From contig AP031355.1 in the NCBI GenBank assembly GCA_037833965.1, positions 18,191,501-18,255,500 on the forward strand: a DNA stretch of 64,000 bases, given 5' to 3'. This DNA is from Marchantia polymorpha subsp. ruderalis (taxonomy: Eukaryota > Streptophyta > Marchantiopsida > Marchantiales > Marchantiaceae). The translations under genes were made by a program, and so were the position numbers. Within the stretch, counting starts at the first letter, position 1; each line of letters starts with the position of its first letter. The notes under the pieces were generated by a model. The model had not been told where the DNA came from. It was given only the letters and a program-made list of their open reading frames with translations, and did no database searches. This document shows positions 58,189-64,000 of the stretch, one piece after another.

Positions 58189-59200
58189 ATCTCTCTATCT
58201 GACTCTCTAAGAATCTCTAATCCAGATGCTGGAGACAGAAAGGCGATGAAAGAATAGCAGGTAGCGAGCGAGCGAGGAGGCAATTGGCAGGAAGCGGTTT
58301 GCATGCAAGATGAGGCGAATGAAGACTGAAGAATTCAAACAAGGACAGAGCTGGAATTTATCTACGACACTGCATGCACCTTTCAGAACTGGAGCGAGGT
58401 TCGAAATCTCCGTCATACTCATGAGGTCATGAACACGTTGGCCCCGCAGGGCCCGATCCTCGACACACGGCTTACGAAAATTCGGCAGGTTTCAGAACCA
58501 CCGGCAGGAATTCAACGGCTCGGCAACCGAACGATCAACTTCCAACCTCGAAACAAATACTGCTTTGAAATCAGTCTCTCAGCTCCGCTGCTGCCGCTTC
58601 AGCTGGAGCATCCGAGCTCAGTTCATCTCGCACGTAGAAGCGTCCCAAGCATCCCAAGCATCTCAAGCAGAGCAGCAATCGTCCGAGAATATTTCGAACT
58701 TCGATTACAGCCTCTTTCAGAACGATCGTTCGTCGTTTCCCCGTTCGAAGCTGCCAATGCGTCTCTCGTTTCCAGAACCGGTGCCACTGTATTGATCGAT
58801 CGATCGATCGACGGATGGGTACGAGACGGACGTGGTTGCCCAGTGCTCGTCGGTGTCTTGTCGTGTATCGTGGTGGCCATCGGCGAGCAGTTACGTCATC
58901 CGCCGCACAGGCGGATATTGAACTCCTCGTCCCGTCCTACAAATACGGCACGCTTCATGCCTCGCGGACGTTCGTTTGTGGACGTGGTTGTGAAGTCCCC
59001 ATTTACCTTCACTCATCGCAGTAGAGACACCCAACCGGCTCGTTCCGTAGGCAGTCGTGCGAAATTCCTTCTGCATTTACTTCTTCTATCTCGTCCCGTC
59101 CTACGAACACGGCACTGTACAGGCCTCTTATGCTGCCAGTGTGGACGTGGTTGTCAAGATCTGCAGTCATGGTATCTGTATGGAAGTTATGGATGAACAA
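58189..59200. other. Lipase gene 5' flank
   Basis: This probably contains the 5' UTR and promoter of the minus-strand lipase. It includes a GATC tetranucleotide run at 58794-58811 and a 164-bp imperfect duplication. A 255-codon plus-strand frame (58429-59196) has no recognisable domain, overlaps the duplication and is not called as a gene. Confidence 0.5.
58926..59166. repeat. Imperfect tandem duplication, 164-bp period
   Basis: CTCGTCCCGTCCTAC starts at 58926 and again at 59090. Both copies continue with a related ACGGCAC segment and end with GTGGACGTGGTTGT-AAG. The second copy breaks off near 59166. The copies are diverged. Confidence 0.8.
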
Positions 59201-62200
59201 ACTTATAAAATTGCGATAAGCTCATAATAACGAGGATCTCTTCCTGGCAAGTACATTTTGGACCTGACTTTGGGACTTCTCCCGTATGGTACAACAGTTT
59301 GACATGGTTATGGACACCATCATTTCTTTCATATAACTGTCCACCTCCTAGGGACTACTCAGTCCTTGGTCGGTTTGGGCAAGACTATAATGGGGTTAGG
59401 TTGCTATTTTATGGTGCCTTCCCATCCTTTTCTTCTCTATCACTTGGTGTCTAGTCTAGATTAGGCAGATTTCATGTTTCCAAACATCAACTTACACTTA
59501 CTTTGCATAAACTGACTGCAGTGATATCTGATGGTGAAAATAATATCTCTATATTAGAAGCACGTAAAATACTGCGATACTCAAGCCATAGGAATCCATG
59601 GAAAAGAACAATATACAACAAGAAGTTCCAAATAAAGTTTGTGATGGAGCAGGTGAAAGTACACCAATGGCAAATGTACTGAAACAGGAGTGCTAGTGCT
59701 ATATCTCGGTTGTAAGAAAATCTCCTCTTTGTCAATTTGTGTACTTCATGCTGACAGATAGAAGAAAAAGTGTTCTGAGATCGTCATTGATGACCACAAT
59801 TACTGCCTTGTAAACAAGAGTCTAATGCATATGATGATCTGAGAACTACTTGTCCTCATAGCTGACCACATTCTAAAACTTTTGTGTGTTCTTTAATCTC
59901 TTGCACTAGAAGATATGTGCACAATGTGGAAGGAAATTTCCATACATTTTCTAGCTTTGTTGTCAATCGAGACATTACATCATGGTCATGATAAGTATTA
60001 ATGTGGTGGTAAATTCACACCTATTAAAAAGAAAAATAACAAAAGCAAGTGGAAGATGAAACCAAAGGAAAAACATGAAACAAGAATCCAATAGGAAATT
60101 TCTTGATGCACCCCATTGTACACAAATTGGTTGATGGGATCCATTACGTTTCGTTTTACCCGTTGGTATACCGGCGACATGACACGTCACCAAGTTAAAA
60201 AGTTCCTGTAAATAAAGTTTGGGGAAGTGTTTGCTTGGAAGTTCCAACTTTGTTCAATCTATTTTTCTATTTAGTTGACCAACTACAAGTAGTACCTTGA
60301 GATCTCATCACTAAAGTTAAATTGGAATTCCATCCGATGTGCTCAAATTCTACTCAAATTTGCAAACTACAAAAAGATGTTCATTTCAAAAATGAGTTCT
60401 CTCTAAAAGCTTTTATCGCGCAAATGACCATGATTTCCCACATACGATTGCAATTAGTATGTGTGAAGTGTCTGAATAGACAACAAGCTCATTCATGATT
60501 ACTTGAATTAAGTGCAAAGAGTAGCTCGCATCTTTCAATTGTCCGTAGCAAGAAATGTGGGGACCGTTACTACTCAAACAGAATAAGACATAGTTTTGAC
60601 CTCTATGGTCTTGAATTTTCTCCTATTTTTGCAACATCCATTGCAATGTGAAGTTAATGTTGGCACTAATGTGCACTCACGTTGATCTCAAGTTTATTAT
60701 AATAACTTCGTGACGGTATGTCGTAAGTGGAGTCCCATCGGGTAAAACAAAACATGATGGTTCTCATCAAGCAATGAGATTCCATCAAGAAATTTGCCTT
60801 TTGATAAGATCCCATCAAGTAATTTACTCAAGATTCTAGTTGATTTACAATGTGAAATTTTTTATATTCTTTAATCATGTGAAATTATATTTTTATGTTC
60901 TTTAACCTAGATATGAGATTGAGTGCTGCAAATTTTGTGAGAGATATGTGTAATCATATTTTTTTGTGTACTTAAAGTTTAAATTTCTTGATCTTGATTC
61001 AGATTATTTTGACCAAAACATACATTTGCATGCAAAAATTAAAAACTTCAAATTTCATTATAATTTAACATTTACTCTTCTTCTACAAGAAACTTTTATA
61101 TATTCTAATGAAAATACTTTATCATTCATGATTTCAAAATACTTCATTCTAATCTTTAGAAGAAAATTTTATTGCTATTTTTGTGTGAAACTAGATACAT
61201 CAATTTTGAATGTAAATAAAGGATTCATTAAAAAATAAGATTTATACAAGATTCTACAAACAACATTACTCATCACGATATGTAACACAAATTTATCTTT
61301 TCATTTAAATATGGATAATTTTGAAAAATATATTTTATTGTATACTATTCAATGATTTTGATTAATAACTATTTATTACAAATATATTTTATATTTTAGG
61401 TTACAAAAAATGCAGATTACTCAATCTCAATCTTTTCCAACAAACTTGGTTGGTATACATATAATTTCTACATAGTAACCTCGAATTTCCTGTTTTAACA
61501 ATTAAACTAAAATATATATTTACAAATAAAATATTTGAAACCTCTTGTATACATCATATTGTATATCATTTTCATATGTTTGCAATGGCATTAAATTATC
61601 CATCCATTAATATAATTAACTTCAAACTTTCAATTGTTATGAAAACCATGCATGTAATGCAAAAGTTTTCATAATTCAGACGTATTTTATGAATTAAAAT
61701 TTAATATTGATTAAAAATCTATTAATTGTAATTAAAAAAAGATTGACTTGCATGAAATATTTTTTGTCATGTTGAGCATAATTTGTCATCTCGGATATAT
61801 TAAATACAAGAATTTACAAATGTTTTAAACTAAATTAACTTCTAAAACATAGTTTTTCATTTAAGATATTGATTTTCATATACAGTGTTCATAAAAAAAC
61901 AATCCATATGTAAATGTAAAAGATTTTGAGAGTCACATTTCCATAATGCAAGAAAATTTTGAAGATTTATTTTCAACACACATCTAAATCATTTCAAATG
62001 AAGCATATCAAAAATTATATTAATTCTATGAACCCTAAGTACCTACAAAATGATTTAACATCAATTGTCACATTATATAAACTCAAGAATTTAAAATAAT
62101 GAATCTTATATACAAAGGATACTTGATTTTATTGATAATATTTGTCTGAAGTTATAAAAAAATGAACAATGTTCACATATTCTATTGTTTTCAAAATTTT

Positions 62201-64000
62201 AAGTTTCAATACAATCATTATATACAACAGCTTAAGAAAAATGTATGTCTGAAGTAAAATATTGATGTTAAATATTCATCACTAAATATATACTGAAAAT
62301 TTGAATATATGGTATTTGATTAATTACTGTAAAACAATATTTTCTAAAAATCTGTTAGATTTTCGTTAAGTTTAAATATTCATTTCTTAAGCCATAATGT
62401 TTATCTATTTTTCAAAAAAGTATTCTTCCATTCTTAAAAGTCAATAATATTGCATGTTTTAGAACAAAATAAAATTTAAAAGTATTTTTTATAATATAAA
62501 GTCAAGTAATTGATTGAAAATTAAAGTAAAATAGTAAACATATTGAATCATTTTTGTAAATAAGTTATATTTTTATTTGAGAAAGATGGCTTTGTGCATA
62601 TCTAACATCAAACATTGATATCGTACACAAAATTTATGATTAATAATTTAAATAACCAACAAAAATTATTATGATTTTTGAATTCATTTAATATGATTTT
62701 ATTTTATCAAAATTTGCAAGTTGTTATGACTTACATGCATCAAACTAAATGGAAATTTCAAATTTTTTGTTGGAATATATATACTATAAAATCTACATAA
62801 ATATCACTAACAATTGGTGATAACAATATCAAAATTTTTTCTCATATTTTAAATTTTTATTGATTTTTATAATAAATGTATTATATAATACTATTATGAA
62901 TCTCATCTTAAATTTTTAAATTGTGTAAAGTTTAGAACAAACTTTTTACTATAGGTGTATTTTATCGTGTTGTACTTTAGATAAAATATCATGTTATAAA
63001 ATTTCATATTGCGCTGAATCCATACAATTTAATTGATTAATTAATTAATTTATTTATTATCCATAAAATAATTAAAAAACATAACTAAAAATTTCCGGTA
63101 TTATAAGTAAAAATGTTTGAAAAAAATATTTTGGTTAATTCTATCATTTTATTGCATAGCTCAACAACTTCAAAAAATTACATTCAATCTTATACACCTC
63201 TTACTTGACAATTGATTTGAATGAAAATCATCTTGCTTACCATCATTTAAATTTTCATCCTTTGCTACGGTTTATCATAAATTCATAAGATCTCATTCAT
63301 TTCAACTTTTATTTATATATTTATATATTCATTTCAAAGTTGATGATATGGCTTATTAAAATATATATAGGTCTGTAATATCGCTTAAAAACACAAAAAT
63401 TGGAATGATAGAAATGTTCAGGATTGTTATGACAAACACTAATATACTTTGTGTACATCATATATATCATAGAATACCTTATAAATATTATATTGATACA
63501 TATTTTACTCCTGGTGATAATATCAATTGTATATTTTCTTATAGAAATTTTAACTTATTTATTAGATTTTTTATGTTTTTTTGTGAGGTTAAGAAATTAC
63601 CAGCTTTTTGAAATGTCATTTTCCTGCTATAAATATTATAATTGAAAATTTAAATCTTAATACAATTTCTATATAGTACACAAACATATCAGAAAAACTT
63701 AAACTCTACATCTATTTATTTATTCGATTAAATTATCAACATAGAGATTTGAATCTTGAAATTATTTGTAATAAAAAGATGTAGATTAAATATAAAATGT
63801 TGATTTTATACTTAATACACGCTTAGCTTTTTCAAACAAATTTTTCAATACGGAGAAAGATAATATGATACACTTATATATTTAAAACATTCATATAAAT
63901 TAGAATTGAGATTCCATATAAGCAATACACATCTATATATAAAAAATAGGTTTTAAATTATTACTATTTTTAAATATATAACATTTAATACAGCTAAATT
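59201..64000. other. AT-rich intergenic DNA, no gene recognised
   Basis: Composition becomes extremely AT-rich from about 60900 to the window end, with frequent short A/T runs. The only frames are 60-90 codons long and rich in Phe/Ile/Lys/Asn/Tyr, as chance gives. Short GATCCCATCAAG / GATTCCATCAAG echoes lie near 60776-60820. No LTR, transposase, RNA gene or clear tandem array was seen. Confidence 0.65.

Noticed and set aside
58429..59196. Plus-strand 255-codon frame
   Set aside because: No domain is seen; it crosses an imperfect tandem duplication and lies in the 5' flank of the lipase gene.
1..64000. CRISPR arrays, operons, bacterial promoters
   Set aside because: Spliced genes and plant retroelements show that this is eukaryotic nuclear DNA; the tandem repeats have no spacer structure.

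Overview
The window is nuclear DNA of a land plant. It holds spliced genes with GT..AG introns, plastid-type and secretory N-termini, a Ty1/copia LTR retrotransposon primed by initiator-tRNA-Met, and long AT-rich tracts. A complete, apparently plastid-targeted MurA gene, compact introns and isolated gene islands between AT-rich repeat tracts fit a bryophyte best, probably a moss. This placement is inference; no organism-specific marker was seen.

Layout. 1-5295: a decayed Ty1/copia element with in-frame stops, a large internal gag-pol deletion and an unusual repeat-rich leader that carries an antisense tRNA-like sequence. 5296-9880: an older copia relic and AT-rich repeats. 10000-10569: a small trihelix-like gene (minus). 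15044-18341: a nine-exon membrane-anchored prolyl 4-hydroxylase (minus). 22507-27169: a 14-exon zeta-carotene desaturase (minus). 28.9-32.7 kb: AT-rich DNA with a non-autonomous hAT-like transposon flanked by a perfect 8-bp target duplication. 33785-40964: a 12-exon PP2A B'' regulatory subunit with a 3.2-kb first intron full of local duplications (minus). 42.9-48.1 kb: AT-rich DNA with a repeat shared with 5.6-5.95 kb. 50345-53243: a six-exon MurA (plus). 54474-58188: a seven-exon acid-lipase-family hydrolase with a large Pro/Ser-rich insertion (minus). 59.2-64 kb: AT-rich DNA with no recognisable gene.

The genes do not form a pathway cluster. They are independent housekeeping or metabolic genes: cell-wall glycoprotein modification (P4H), plastid carotenoid synthesis (ZDS), phosphatase targeting (PP2A B''), plastid peptidoglycan precursor synthesis (MurA) and lipid hydrolysis (lipase). 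Exon structures were assembled by hand from family homology and checked by codon phase. In the five spliced genes every exon junction keeps frame, except that the start of lipase exon 5 is ambiguous. The least expected items are the lipase with its insertion and altered nucleophile elbow, the tRNA-like segment in the copia leader, and the precisely bounded hAT-like element.
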